A DNA stretch of 64,000 nt from JADHUC01 sp964623055 (lineage in GTDB: Bacteria; Planctomycetota; Planctomycetia; Pirellulales; Pirellulaceae): positions 111,889 through 175,888 of the forward strand of contig CAZURK010000003.1 of NCBI GenBank assembly GCA_964623055.1. Direction: 5' to 3'. The translations under genes were made by a program, and so were the position numbers. The notes beneath the pieces were generated by a model that was not told the DNA's origin, did not search any database, and saw only the letters and a list, made by a program, of their open reading frames with translations. Below are positions 50,502-59,511 of this stretch, one piece after another (position 1 is the first letter of the stretch; each line of letters starts with the position of its first letter).

Positions 50502-53500
50502 TTATGGCCACTCTTCTTTAGCACTCAAATAGATCTTACTCGAGTCGCCATCCTGGCGAATATTAAAACGGTTGACTAGCGGCGCCGTCTTCAGTCGTGG
50601 CTTCACCACCGGCACGGGTTTGGCCCACATCGTTTCAGGAGTCGGATCCGGCATTCGGCGGATCTCTTCTTCGCCCAAATACGGTCCATTGGCATCCACC
50701 CATCCGATCAGGCGCCGAAGGTTGTCCGAATCCATCTTGGCCTCGATGTGTTTCTCGTCCATGGCCCGGTCGATCAACAAACTGGCAGAAGACATATGCG
50801 TCATCGGCTGAAGAGTCGCCAACGCCTCTGGGGACCGTTCTTGATAGCCCTCCACGATCAGGCAACCTGAAATAGAAACCGGAAGACCGTACTCGTTGAT
50901 CAGCTTGCTATCGGCCGGTGAGTACCAGTTGTTGCCGCCGCCGACAAGAGTTATGTACGGCTCTTTGAACTGCGACGGCAGACTCGGATAGACCGGATCC
51001 CGCAGGCTGGAATCGCGCAGGGTCAGATCCAGTTTATGGCGGGCCTTACCATCACCCTGGTGGCACTTGCCACAGTACTTATCTAGGACCGGCTGGACAA
51101 AGCGTTCGTAGCCAATGCTCACCTCGGCGCCCCACGGGGGAGGCGTCAAAGCCTGGGCTCCGCGGCGTATCGCAAGGATGCCATCGGTAGAGATTGGAGC
51201 GGAACGCTGCCCTTCATGACAGCCGACACACATGCGAACCTCGCCCGGCATGACACCCGTAAAGGACCGCATCGTCTGTATGCAACGGAAGTCCTCATCC
51301 AGCAGTTGGAAATGGAGCGGAACACCGGGCGGCACCTTGAAGCCGACGCTGCCATCGGCCTCGACTGGCGTTGTTCCTAGGATGCGTTTTACGCCGTCAG
51401 CCTGGGTCACGGAGATGGAAGGTCCAGAATGCTGGTAGGTTTTTTGCCAGGGCGTATATGTTCTTGGATCAATCTGAAGCACCCTCAAGTGTTTCACTTT
51501 GTCTCTCGGTAGCAGCGGCGCACCCTCGAACACATCCGCGCTGTATAGGTTTCCCTCCTCAAGCGGCTCCTGGTTCGGGCCTATCTTTGGCCATTCCACC
51601 TGATCCGGAATAATCGGCGGTTTTCGGCGACGTTTGACCGGTATGGCGTGCCAGACATTATGCTTGCCGCTGTAGATCAGCTCGCGGTTGCCGTGTAAGT
51701 CCATCAAATAGAGGCTGAAGTTTCCTGTCCCGGAACGCTTGATCGAAACAAGGAAATCTTCTTCGCTGATGGGATATGGGGTCTTGTATGCTTTGTAGCG
51801 TCCGGGCCGATAATCGTCCGCCTCGGTCTTTTCTCGCGGGCCGTTTCCGACTTCCGGCCACGCAATCTCCGACGTCACTTTGCTCAGCCCCTCGGGATAG
51901 TTCATCCCCTTGGAGGGGTCGATGATGCCGATGGCACCTTGGAACCATCGGTGATGCCCCACGCCGGTGAACATGATCTTCCCACTTCCGGGAATCGGTC
52001 GGGGTTCCGCCAGCATATCCGGCCAGACGCTTTGGTTGCCCCAGAACACTTGGACGCCCGTTCCGTCGGGATTCATGGTCCAGAGCGACTGGGCTCGCTT
52101 CTGTTCCTTGTCGGTATATTCCCAGCGAGTGAAGATGATCCGGCCGTCAGGCAACAGCGCCGGCAAATAATCGGGTTCGTTGTTTCTGGATATCACGTAG
52201 ATGTTGTTTCCATCCGCGTCGCATCGGGCGAGGACTGGAGCATGATGAGTGGGACCACAACGGACATAGGTGTTCGCCCGCGTCGTGTTGAACATCAACT
52301 TGCCGTTAGGAAGATAAATGGGGTCCAGATCATCGTAGTCCCCAAACGTCAATTGTTTGAACCCCGTGCCGTCCGTATTGACTTCGTACAAGTGAAACGA
52401 TTTCTCCTCGACCGGCATCAAGCAAAACGCAATCTTCTCGGCGTCAAAAGAGAGGTCGGGCCGCCACAGGAAGCCGGCTTTTTCTTTTGGAATCAGGGAT
52501 CGCACAGGACTGTCGGGATTCAAACCTTCCAGAATCAGTAGTCTTCCTTGGCCGCTAGCTCGATAGCCGTGACGATGTGCCGATTCATGGCGGGCGTTTG
52601 GATAAGGATTGTCAACCACTAGTATCTGCGTGAAGTCGATGGCCGGGTTCTTGAACGTGATGGCACGCTTCAATCGTCGGACGGCTAAGTAGAGTTCTCC
52701 CGCTGTTGTCCTCTCCGTTTCTTCCGTAAGAGCGTGTTTCGAAACGGTAGTAGGCACACTCCGTGTGCCGTAACTCCTTCCCGAAACCCGATGATTTGGG
52801 CGAACGGCACAGGGACTGTGCCTGCTACTTTGAATTCCCAGACACGCTCCAAGCCTCTCTTCCAGTTCCCTCAATTGCTTGAAGTCCGCGGTCAAATCGA
52901 GCTTGCTCGACATCTTCCCTATTCGCTCTGCCAACTCGCGTGTCCAAGTTATCTCCTGTTGCACGCGTTCCACAGTAGGATTATCGCCAGCCTGAAACAT
53001 CCAGTCTCGTTCCAGAGATGGAAGTTGTTCAATCAATCGCCGTTGTCTTTCCAACTCCTCTCTGGCCCGTCTGGCCTCTGCCACACGCTTGCGGACAGCG
53101 CTTTCCGCCTCCGCTTTCGAGCCGAACACCTGCAAGTTGTCAATCGCGCCGTAGAAGCGGGTACCGGACGTGAATACCGGTGAAATGCGAAATCGTATCG
53201 GGCCGCTGCCGTCGCCTTCGTAGGTGAAACTGCAGTTTCTGAGTACTCGTTGTGCTTCCCACTTGCCGGGCCTGACTTGGTGCCGCTTCAGCACGGTACC
53301 ATCGGTGCGCAGCAGTTCGATTGCCAGTTGCTCCTCGGCGGTCGTCACCTGAGAAAGCGCCTGATAGACGGCCGGTCCCACATCGAACGAAACGGTATAG
53401 GTATGCCCCAGGCAATTGGCCGCGAACCCTTTATTCAGCGTGAAGACGTTCTGGTTTGGCTCCCTGGCCACGACCATCAGCGCCCAATCCCCTGGGGTAT

Positions 53501-53714
53501 GCTCCACGAAGTGAGCCGGCATCCCTTCACCCAGCCTCGTCCAGCCCGGCATCGCGTCATATCCATGCTTAATCGGCAGGCCGGTTTGCGCCTGACGGTG
53601 GCGCCCCCTCACCGAGATCTCGGCGTTGAAGTCTTCCGTGAACAATGGGGATGCATGCGCAGCAAATGAAAAGAGGGATGCATACAGCAGGCATGCCAGT
53701 AATCTTGGAATCAT
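50502..53714 (-). CDS. Secreted HzsA-like protein with two CxxCH heme motifs
   Basis: A 1070-residue exported protein with a signal peptide after the ATG at 53714 (MIPRLLACLLYASLFSFAAH). An N-terminal CBM-like sandwich (FTEDFNAEISVRGRHRQAQT ... GAIDNLQVFG) and a coiled coil (RKRVAEARRAREELERQRRL) precede a WD40-like propeller (TDGTGFKQLTFGDYDDLDPI) and a C-terminal cytochrome region with CVGCHEG near residue 827 and CGKCHQG near 880. The propeller-heme order matches hydrazine synthase alpha-like (HzsA-related) proteins, widespread in planctomycetes without anammox. An electron-transfer or oxidase role is inferred. Residues 296-323 are encoded by a palindromic repeat. Confidence 0.75.
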   Translation of the reverse strand: MIPRLLACLLYASLFSFAAHASPLFTEDFNAEISVRGRHRQAQTGLPIKHGYDAMPGWTRLGEGMPAHFVEHTPGDWALMVVAREPNQNVFTLNKGFAANCLGHTYTVSFDVGPAVYQALSQVTTAEEQLAIELLRTDGTVLKRHQVRPGKWEAQRVLRNCSFTYEGDGSGPIRFRISPVFTSGTRFYGAIDNLQVFGSKAEAESAVRKRVAEARRAREELERQRRLIEQLPSLERDWMFQAGDNPTVERVQQEITWTRELAERIGKMSSKLDLTADFKQLRELEERLGACLGIQSSRHSPCAVRPNHRVSGRSYGTRSVPTTVSKHALTEETERTTAGELYLAVRRLKRAITFKNPAIDFTQILVVDNPYPNARHESAHRHGYRASGQGRLLILEGLNPDSPVRSLIPKEKAGFLWRPDLSFDAEKIAFCLMPVEEKSFHLYEVNTDGTGFKQLTFGDYDDLDPIYLPNGKLMFNTTRANTYVRCGPTHHAPVLARCDADGNNIYVISRNNEPDYLPALLPDGRIIFTRWEYTDKEQKRAQSLWTMNPDGTGVQVFWGNQSVWPDMLAEPRPIPGSGKIMFTGVGHHRWFQGAIGIIDPSKGMNYPEGLSKVTSEIAWPEVGNGPREKTEADDYRPGRYKAYKTPYPISEEDFLVSIKRSGTGNFSLYLMDLHGNRELIYSGKHNVWHAIPVKRRRKPPIIPDQVEWPKIGPNQEPLEEGNLYSADVFEGAPLLPRDKVKHLRVLQIDPRTYTPWQKTYQHSGPSISVTQADGVKRILGTTPVEADGSVGFKVPPGVPLHFQLLDEDFRCIQTMRSFTGVMPGEVRMCVGCHEGQRSAPISTDGILAIRRGAQALTPPPWGAEVSIGYERFVQPVLDKYCGKCHQGDGKARHKLDLTLRDSSLRDPVYPSLPSQFKEPYITLVGGGNNWYSPADSKLINEYGLPVSISGCLIVEGYQERSPEALATLQPMTHMSSASLLIDRAMDEKHIEAKMDSDNLRRLIGWVDANGPYLGEEEIRRMPDPTPETMWAKPVPVVKPRLKTAPLVNRFNIRQDGDSSKIYLSAKEEWP
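52747..52828. repeat. Palindrome inserted in frame in the HzsA-like gene
   Basis: Two arms, GTAGTAGGCACACTCCGTGT then GCCGT and ACGGCACAGGGACTGTGCCT then GCTAC, are near reverse complements, and each arm is itself a hairpin. The reading frame passes through without a stop (SRHSPCAVR ... YGTRSVPTT). Confidence 0.8.
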
Positions 53715-53787
53715 TTCGTCGTCCTTATCGACCATTGTGACGGAACGGGAGGCCTGTGCTGGCGACCTCTTCGTTCGGCGACCTTGG

Positions 53788-53925
53788 TCAATCAATCTGC
53801 ACTCGCCCGGCCGGGGGAACCTGCGAAGTAGTTTTCTCCCGGAATTGCTGCGGCGTGCAGTGGTAATGCTCGTTGAAATCGCGTCGAATCAAGATGATTC
53901 GTGCCGTAGCATGTCGGCCCTCTGA
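53788..53925 (-). pseudogene. C-terminal remnant of an AraC-type regulator
   Basis: The minus strand reads IILIRRDFNEHYHCTPQQFR, then EKTTSQVPPAGRVQID and a stop at 53788-53790. The R.FN.HY..TP.QFR pattern is the last helix-turn-helix of AraC/XylR regulators. No upstream HTH half or sensor domain is present. It lies between the GH95 stop and the HzsA-like start, which would place a lost local regulator next to the hydrolase genes. Confidence 0.45.
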
Positions 53926-53946
53926 AGTTCTTGAGTATCTCTGGAA

Positions 53947-56166
53947 TCACCGGAAGTCCTTCAGCGGCATCGTAACCGCCTGACCCGGCGCGACGTGAAG
54001 CACTTTTCGCTTCCCATTGAATACGACAGCAATCGTGCGGAGGGCTTTCTTTCCAGCGTGTATCGTTGCCTCGTCCAGTTGGCCTCCCTTCCAGCGGATA
54101 TCGACCGTGAAGTCTCCCCGTGCCCGCAAGCCGCTTACCGATCCCGTCGCCCATGCTTTCGGCAAAGCCGGCAGCAAGTGAATCTCGCCGGCATGGGAAT
54201 GGAGCAGCATCTCGATCGCTCCGGCGGTGATGCCAAAGTTGCCGTCGATCTGGAAGACCCGACCCGGCCAGCAACCATTCCATAGGTTAGGATACGCATT
54301 GGCAGAAATTCCCTTGTGATAAAATGTGTAGGCGTGCTCGGCACCCAACAGGCGCGCCCAGAGGGCTGTCTTCCAAGCGTTTGACCAGCCCACGACCGTG
54401 CCGAACCCGCGTGCCTTCAACGACACGGCCGCTGCTTCCGCAAATTCGGGAGTCTTGCTCCGCGATATCTGGCGACCTGGATACACGGCGAACATGTGAG
54501 AAACGTGCCGGTGCTGGTCCTTAGGATCATCCCGGTCGACCATCCATTCCTGGAGCTGACCCCATCTGCCGATCTTTGGTCCCACCAACTTGTCCCGCAT
54601 ACCAGAGAGCTTCTGGCGGTATTCGGGGTCCACGCCCAGTTCCTCTGCCGCCTGAATGGTATTGGTGAAGAGGTCCCAGATGAGTTGTTGATCATGCGAG
54701 ACGCCATCCTCGGTCGGGCCATGCTCCGGCGACCAACCGTTCGGCGCGACGAGTCGTCCATCGGGGAGCGTCTTCAAGTGATCCTCCCAGTACTGGCAAA
54801 CCTCTTTGAGATACGGATAAGCCACCGCCGCGAGATACTCTTTGTCTCGACCAAACGCGTAGTGTTCCCAAAAATGCTGGGCATACCAGGCGCTGGCAGG
54901 GATATTCCATTTCCACCCCATCCCGCCGAACGGATTGTGGGATGTTCGAATGGTGAAACCCCGAATCGTATCGCCGTAGGCCAGCTTCGTGGCTTTGCGA
55001 AACGGCTCCAGCGACGCCGACAGTAGATCGAAAAGGGGCTCGTGGCATTCGGCCAGGTTGGCGGGCTCCGCCAACCAGTAGTTCATCTGCACGTTGATGT
55101 TGCTGTGGTAGTCGGCATGCCACGGCGGGTTGTTCCGATCGTTCCACAGACCCTGCAGATTGGCCGGAAGCGATCCAGGCCGTGAGCACGCGATCAACAA
55201 ATAGCGACCATACTGAAACAGCAGCGCGTCCATTTGCGGATCCGCCTTGCCCTCGCGGATCGCCTGAAGCCGTTGGTCTGTCGGCAACGCAAGCTGGGCA
55301 TCTGCGGTCTTGCCAAGGTCGACCGCCACGCGGTTGTACAGCGACTGGTGATCTTCAACATGCGCCGTCAGCAGTTGTGGATAGGCCTTCTTCGCAGCCT
55401 GGTTCACTTGCTCGGTCACGAGCTCATGGGGGTGCTCACCCTTCCAATTCCTGGCGTAGTCCATCACATAGCTCGTTCCGGCGGCAAGGGTAATGGTCAG
55501 GCTGTCGCATCGGCTAAATACCAGCGTGTCGCCGTCCGTCTCGACCGTTCCACCCTCGGCTACAACGAGCACCTGTGCCTCGTACTCCATGCCATTGGGC
55601 AGGGTCCCCGCGAAGGTCAATCGGTTCTCCTTCACGGAAGTGCTTTCTTCACGCCCGCCAGCGAGTCGGATATACCCGGAGTACTTGCCGGTCACGCTGG
55701 CCGTCATCCGAGAAACGAGAACCTGATCGGGATGACTGCAAAAGGTCTCGCGCACGAACTCGGTACCATCCTGTTCGTAGACAACGCGAACCACGGCCCT
55801 GGAGATATTCAGTTCACGCCGATACTTTGTGGCCGCGCTCGTGTCGTCGAAGGCCACGTACAGGTTCCCAAAATTCTGATAGAAACCCATGCCGGGCGCT
55901 CGATAGTCCCCGGTCAGGTTCTCGTCTCCTGTCCAGAGACTGTCGACGTTGAACTGGATTCGTTCTTCTTCGACTCCGCCGAAGACCATACAGCCGAGGC
56001 GACCGTTGCCTAAGGGAAATGCCTCCTTCTCCCAGTCGGCCGCAGGCTTATCAAGGAAGAGAACGTCATCGGCCGGCGCCAGGTTTAGGCAGAAAAGAAC
56101 CGTCAGGGCCGCAACCGCAACGACCTTCTTGGTGAACGGGTTGTTCAACGTTTTCTCAATCATCAT
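53947..56166 (-). CDS. Secreted GH95 alpha-L-fucosidase/alpha-L-galactosidase
   Basis: A 739-residue exported enzyme. The start is one of two adjacent ATGs at 56166. Signal peptide TKKVVAVAALTVLFCLNLAP. The N-terminal GH95 beta-domain has ADWEKEAFPLGNGRLGCMVF and FNVDSLWTGDENLTGDYR. The (alpha/alpha)6 catalytic domain has NINVQMNYWLAEPANLAECH (the paired Asn ligands), HNPFGGMGWKWNIPASAWYA, QHFWEHYAFG and HRHVSHMFAVYPGRQIS (catalytic Asp/His region). GH95 inverts alpha-1,2 linked L-fucose or L-galactose. It lies downstream of GH92 on the same strand. Confidence 0.9.
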   Translation of the reverse strand: MMIEKTLNNPFTKKVVAVAALTVLFCLNLAPADDVLFLDKPAADWEKEAFPLGNGRLGCMVFGGVEEERIQFNVDSLWTGDENLTGDYRAPGMGFYQNFGNLYVAFDDTSAATKYRRELNISRAVVRVVYEQDGTEFVRETFCSHPDQVLVSRMTASVTGKYSGYIRLAGGREESTSVKENRLTFAGTLPNGMEYEAQVLVVAEGGTVETDGDTLVFSRCDSLTITLAAGTSYVMDYARNWKGEHPHELVTEQVNQAAKKAYPQLLTAHVEDHQSLYNRVAVDLGKTADAQLALPTDQRLQAIREGKADPQMDALLFQYGRYLLIACSRPGSLPANLQGLWNDRNNPPWHADYHSNINVQMNYWLAEPANLAECHEPLFDLLSASLEPFRKATKLAYGDTIRGFTIRTSHNPFGGMGWKWNIPASAWYAQHFWEHYAFGRDKEYLAAVAYPYLKEVCQYWEDHLKTLPDGRLVAPNGWSPEHGPTEDGVSHDQQLIWDLFTNTIQAAEELGVDPEYRQKLSGMRDKLVGPKIGRWGQLQEWMVDRDDPKDQHRHVSHMFAVYPGRQISRSKTPEFAEAAAVSLKARGFGTVVGWSNAWKTALWARLLGAEHAYTFYHKGISANAYPNLWNGCWPGRVFQIDGNFGITAGAIEMLLHSHAGEIHLLPALPKAWATGSVSGLRARGDFTVDIRWKGGQLDEATIHAGKKALRTIAVVFNGKRKVLHVAPGQAVTMPLKDFR

Positions 56167-56272
56167 TGTGTCCTTTCCCCCAATTCTTGTTCGGTTGGGC
56201 CAGGGCAGGGATGAATAGGCCCGCAGCCAACGCCAAGCCTGTGCCGGCACGAAGAAACCGTTTGCAGATCAT
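56156..56272 (-). pseudogene. Orphan signal-peptide reading frame between GH92 and GH95
   Basis: A 38-residue frame, MICKRFLRAGTGLALAAGLF then IPALAQPNKNWGKGHNDD and TGA, starts 14 bases after the GH92 stop with GAGA upstream. It overlaps the GH95 start out of frame. It reads as an N-terminal signal peptide whose gene is missing, or as a leader coupling GH92 to GH95. Confidence 0.4.
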
Positions 56273-56286
56273 AGAAATCTCGTTCT

Positions 56287-59200
56287 TCACTCTCTTTGGT
56301 CATCGCCCGCGTCGGACTCTGGTTCTTTCGCGCGGTGCACCTCAATTTCCTGCAATCCCACGTTCGGTCCCGTTCCGCCGGCCACCTGGAATCGAACCCA
56401 GGTCACGCTCTTGCTTGGAAAGGACACGCTCTTTGCGCTGCCGTCATTGGGAATACCCGACACGACGACGCTGCTCCCATCGCTGAACGTGAGCGTTCCG
56501 CCTGCCGCGTGATCCGCCTTGTTTTCCCGGTCCCGAATCACGATCCGGTTAATCTTCCGTCTGTTCGTCCAGTCAAGCTGAATCCAAGGATTCTGCTCAC
56601 CGGCCGACGCCCAGCCGGAAGGCGTTTCGTCGACGGCGCTGGCAACGGAGAATCGTTTGTCGGGGAATTCGGACGATGCCGTGGCTTTTGCTTCGGCTGC
56701 GATATTCAACAGTTGAACCGGAACGAATGTGCTTGCTGGCGCGGGTGAAGACTCCGAGGGCGGCCGGTCGGCTTCCGCGCTGCCCCACTGCCGGTTCGGT
56801 TCAGGCCCCAGTACCAACTCAAGCGTTCCGCCATCGGCGTAATTACGGTGAAAGAACCAGCACTTGTACAAGGGAGCCCCATCGAGTTTCGCGGACTGGA
56901 TGTAGCAATTCGCCGCTGAATTGTTCGTTGTGCGAATGGTGAATTTGTCGCCGGGATAGTGATCCGCGTCGAGATGAATGGTCACGGTGTCGAACACCGG
57001 GGCAGTAATCTCGTAGATCGGGTCTTTGCCACAACATCCCCGGATCGAGAACAGGCCCATCGACATCAACGCGCTGACGCCACCCATCTGACCCTGGTCT
57101 TCATCTCCGACGCCCAGTCCCGTGTTGTACCCGACATCGCCGTACGCCTTTTCGTTCACCTGCCTTGCCCAGTACTGGCTGAGCCACGGCTTACCGGCGT
57201 AGTTGAAAAGATGAGCCAACTGGCAAGACGGCTGATTGCCGTAGTCCACGTAGCCTCCGATGTGCAGAAAGTACCTAGAGGCATCAATCTTGAGTCCTTT
57301 TTCCAGCCTCTTGCAGTAATAGTCGGGGCCGCTCATCCGGTTGCAGAGTCCCATCACGTCATGGACGTTGAACCACAGGTGTCCCCAGGCATTGCCTTCG
57401 ATATACCCCTTGTATCCTTTGCCGTGAAACGGATCGAAGTTCTTCAACCAGGAGCCGTCCCGGTGCCTCGGCATCAAGTAACCGGTTTCCGGGTTCCAGA
57501 TATTCTCCCAGCTTTTTGACCGGCCCAGGAAGTATTGGTAGTTCGCGTTGTCGCCCATCTTGGCCGCCACCTGTGCCAGAACCCAGTCGCAGTAAGCATG
57601 TTCCACCGTCTGACCCGCGGCGAAGGATACGGCTTCGACAGGAATATACCCGCGCTGTTTGTACTCCTTGACCCACTGGAAATTGCCACCGGGATCTCCG
57701 AACGGCCCGGATTCATGCATCTTCATCAAAGCCTTGTAGGCCTTGATGATGTCGACGTGCTTCATGTCCATCTGGATGGCGCGGGCGATCAGCGGCGTTC
57801 GCTGAGCGCCCGACATGATCCAGGAATGATCACCGGCTACCGTACCCCAGGGGATCCGGTGCTTGGGGTCGTCGTCATAGTGCTGCAGGCTGGATTGCAC
57901 CCATTCTTCCAAAATGTCCGGATAGGCCATCCCCCAAAGCACATTCAGGTTCCACATCGTCCACCAGAACGAATCCGAGTTGTACATCTTGAACTCGGGC
58001 TCGCCGTTCGCGTCCCGCGCCTTGATCTCGGAGAGCCCGACGTTCGTACCGGAACCGCCGGTCACCTCGAACCGCACCCAGCGGACGATCTTGTTTTCGA
58101 AGGTGACGACTTTTCCCTCGCCGTCGGCCGGGATGTCGGAGACGTGGATGGTGCTCGAGTCGCTGAACACCAGTTTGCCGCTGTTGACATCGTCCGGCCC
58201 CGGTCGGTCATGGATGTCGATTCGATTCAGCGTCGTGTCTCTTGGCCAGGACAGCATGATCCACGGATGTTGTTCTCCGTCCGAGACCCACACGCCGGCC
58301 CGTCTTCCTATGATGCCATCCACTGCGTTAGCGGCTGCATGAGCATCGCTTTGCTCGGAAGACGACGTGACGCTAGCCAAAGACGCTACGTTTGTCCGTG
58401 GCAAGTCGCGGATCACCAGTTCCGGCCCCATGCGGTCCGGGTATTTGCCGTTGGCATCGCTGCAAGTGCTTCTGCCCAGCAACACATGCCATAGATCGGT
58501 ATAGAATTTCCGCTTCTGATCAATTGTCCCGCCCTCGACCTCGATGTTGTCCAGCAGCTCGTTCCATTCGGCCCGGCTGCCACTCCTCACCTTGTCGAAG
58601 TTCCAATGGTCCAGCTCCAGGACCATGTTCGATCGGGCCTGCTCGATACTGCAATAGGAAAGGGCGCACTTCATTTGCACGACATCGCCGGCGGGCACTT
58701 TGAATCTCGGGTAGGCGACGACGGGAGCGCCGGATACTTCGTCGACAGGCCCCAAGTCTCTTTCCTTCCATGCCCGGAATTCTGCCATCGCTTTGTCGAA
58801 TTGAGCGACAAAGAAGATCTTGTATTTCCTTGAGCCCCCATCAGTGACCATCTGGACCCAGCCCTCCAACTCCGTGTCGCTGACCTTCTTGATGGCACAG
58901 TCCGCTGGTCCTGCTTCCTTCAGGAACGTGATGATGTCAAACATGATGTCCGCCGTGCCCTCGTTGGCGAAGGTCCATCGGTGCATGCCGACCCGCATGG
59001 TTGAGGTGAGCTCAACGGTGACGCCGTACCGGTCCAAGACGACTTTGTGGTATCCGGCCTGCGCCACTTCCGTTTCGTGGCTGAAGTCCGAGTTCCAGGA
59101 ATTCGGGCCCCGTGGCTCTACACCGCCGGTCGTGGGCATGACCAGCAACCCCGCGATACGCCAATCACGTACATGCCCGAATCCTTTGATATTCGTTGTG

Positions 59201-59511
59201 CCGTAGCTGTATCCTCCCCAGAATCCTCTCCCCACAACGGTATCGGGAGCCAACTGGACGAGCCCAAATGGCCGGCTTGCCGTTTTCGTTTGAAATATCC
59301 GAGCGCTATTCGAATTGATCAGTGGATCAACGAAGTCCACGGGCTCTGTCTGGGCTTGTGCGATGTGCAGGGCGAACGTCATCAGCAGGATTGTTCCCAC
59401 CATCAACTTGTTCGCCGGGCTGTGCGGGAAACGATCCAAGCCTTCCCGACAGATGTTCGGCGTCTCGCCGTTTGTGAGCTTCCTCATTCGCAAATGAACT
59501 TCCTCCTGCAT
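56287..59511 (-). CDS. Secreted GH92 alpha-mannosidase with inserted F5/8-type domain
   Basis: GH92 enzymes are calcium-dependent exo-alpha-mannosidases. The 1074-codon frame starts right after the PQQ fusion 3 stop. Internal ATGs at 59487 and 59403 (MVGTILLMTFALHIAQA, a clear signal peptide) are alternatives. Signatures: VDFVDPLINSNSARIFQTKT, GYSYGTTNIKGFGHVRDW, FYTDLWHVLLGRSTCSDANG, YIEGNAWGHLWFNVHDVMGL and GLGVGDEDQGQMGGVSALMS. A beta-sandwich of the F5/8 type (AHAAANAVDGIIGRRAGVWV ... GTNVGLSEIKAR) interrupts the catalytic domain, and a second copy (FSVASAVDETPSGWASAGEQ ... GPNVGLQEIEVHR) ends the protein. Confidence 0.85.
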   Translation of the reverse strand: MQEEVHLRMRKLTNGETPNICREGLDRFPHSPANKLMVGTILLMTFALHIAQAQTEPVDFVDPLINSNSARIFQTKTASRPFGLVQLAPDTVVGRGFWGGYSYGTTNIKGFGHVRDWRIAGLLVMPTTGGVEPRGPNSWNSDFSHETEVAQAGYHKVVLDRYGVTVELTSTMRVGMHRWTFANEGTADIMFDIITFLKEAGPADCAIKKVSDTELEGWVQMVTDGGSRKYKIFFVAQFDKAMAEFRAWKERDLGPVDEVSGAPVVAYPRFKVPAGDVVQMKCALSYCSIEQARSNMVLELDHWNFDKVRSGSRAEWNELLDNIEVEGGTIDQKRKFYTDLWHVLLGRSTCSDANGKYPDRMGPELVIRDLPRTNVASLASVTSSSEQSDAHAAANAVDGIIGRRAGVWVSDGEQHPWIMLSWPRDTTLNRIDIHDRPGPDDVNSGKLVFSDSSTIHVSDIPADGEGKVVTFENKIVRWVRFEVTGGSGTNVGLSEIKARDANGEPEFKMYNSDSFWWTMWNLNVLWGMAYPDILEEWVQSSLQHYDDDPKHRIPWGTVAGDHSWIMSGAQRTPLIARAIQMDMKHVDIIKAYKALMKMHESGPFGDPGGNFQWVKEYKQRGYIPVEAVSFAAGQTVEHAYCDWVLAQVAAKMGDNANYQYFLGRSKSWENIWNPETGYLMPRHRDGSWLKNFDPFHGKGYKGYIEGNAWGHLWFNVHDVMGLCNRMSGPDYYCKRLEKGLKIDASRYFLHIGGYVDYGNQPSCQLAHLFNYAGKPWLSQYWARQVNEKAYGDVGYNTGLGVGDEDQGQMGGVSALMSMGLFSIRGCCGKDPIYEITAPVFDTVTIHLDADHYPGDKFTIRTTNNSAANCYIQSAKLDGAPLYKCWFFHRNYADGGTLELVLGPEPNRQWGSAEADRPPSESSPAPASTFVPVQLLNIAAEAKATASSEFPDKRFSVASAVDETPSGWASAGEQNPWIQLDWTNRRKINRIVIRDRENKADHAAGGTLTFSDGSSVVVSGIPNDGSAKSVSFPSKSVTWVRFQVAGGTGPNVGLQEIEVHRAKEPESDAGDDQRE

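Noticed and set aside
50502..53714. Real hydrazine synthase and anammox metabolism
   Set aside because: Only the propeller-heme layout is shared. No HzsB/HzsC partners are present, and HzsA-like proteins are common in planctomycetes without anammox.
59404..59511. A firm decision on the GH92 start
   Set aside because: Three in-frame ATGs (59511, 59487, 59403) are possible. The signal peptide favours 59403 while spacing to the PQQ stop favours 59511, so the longest frame is reported with the ambiguity stated.
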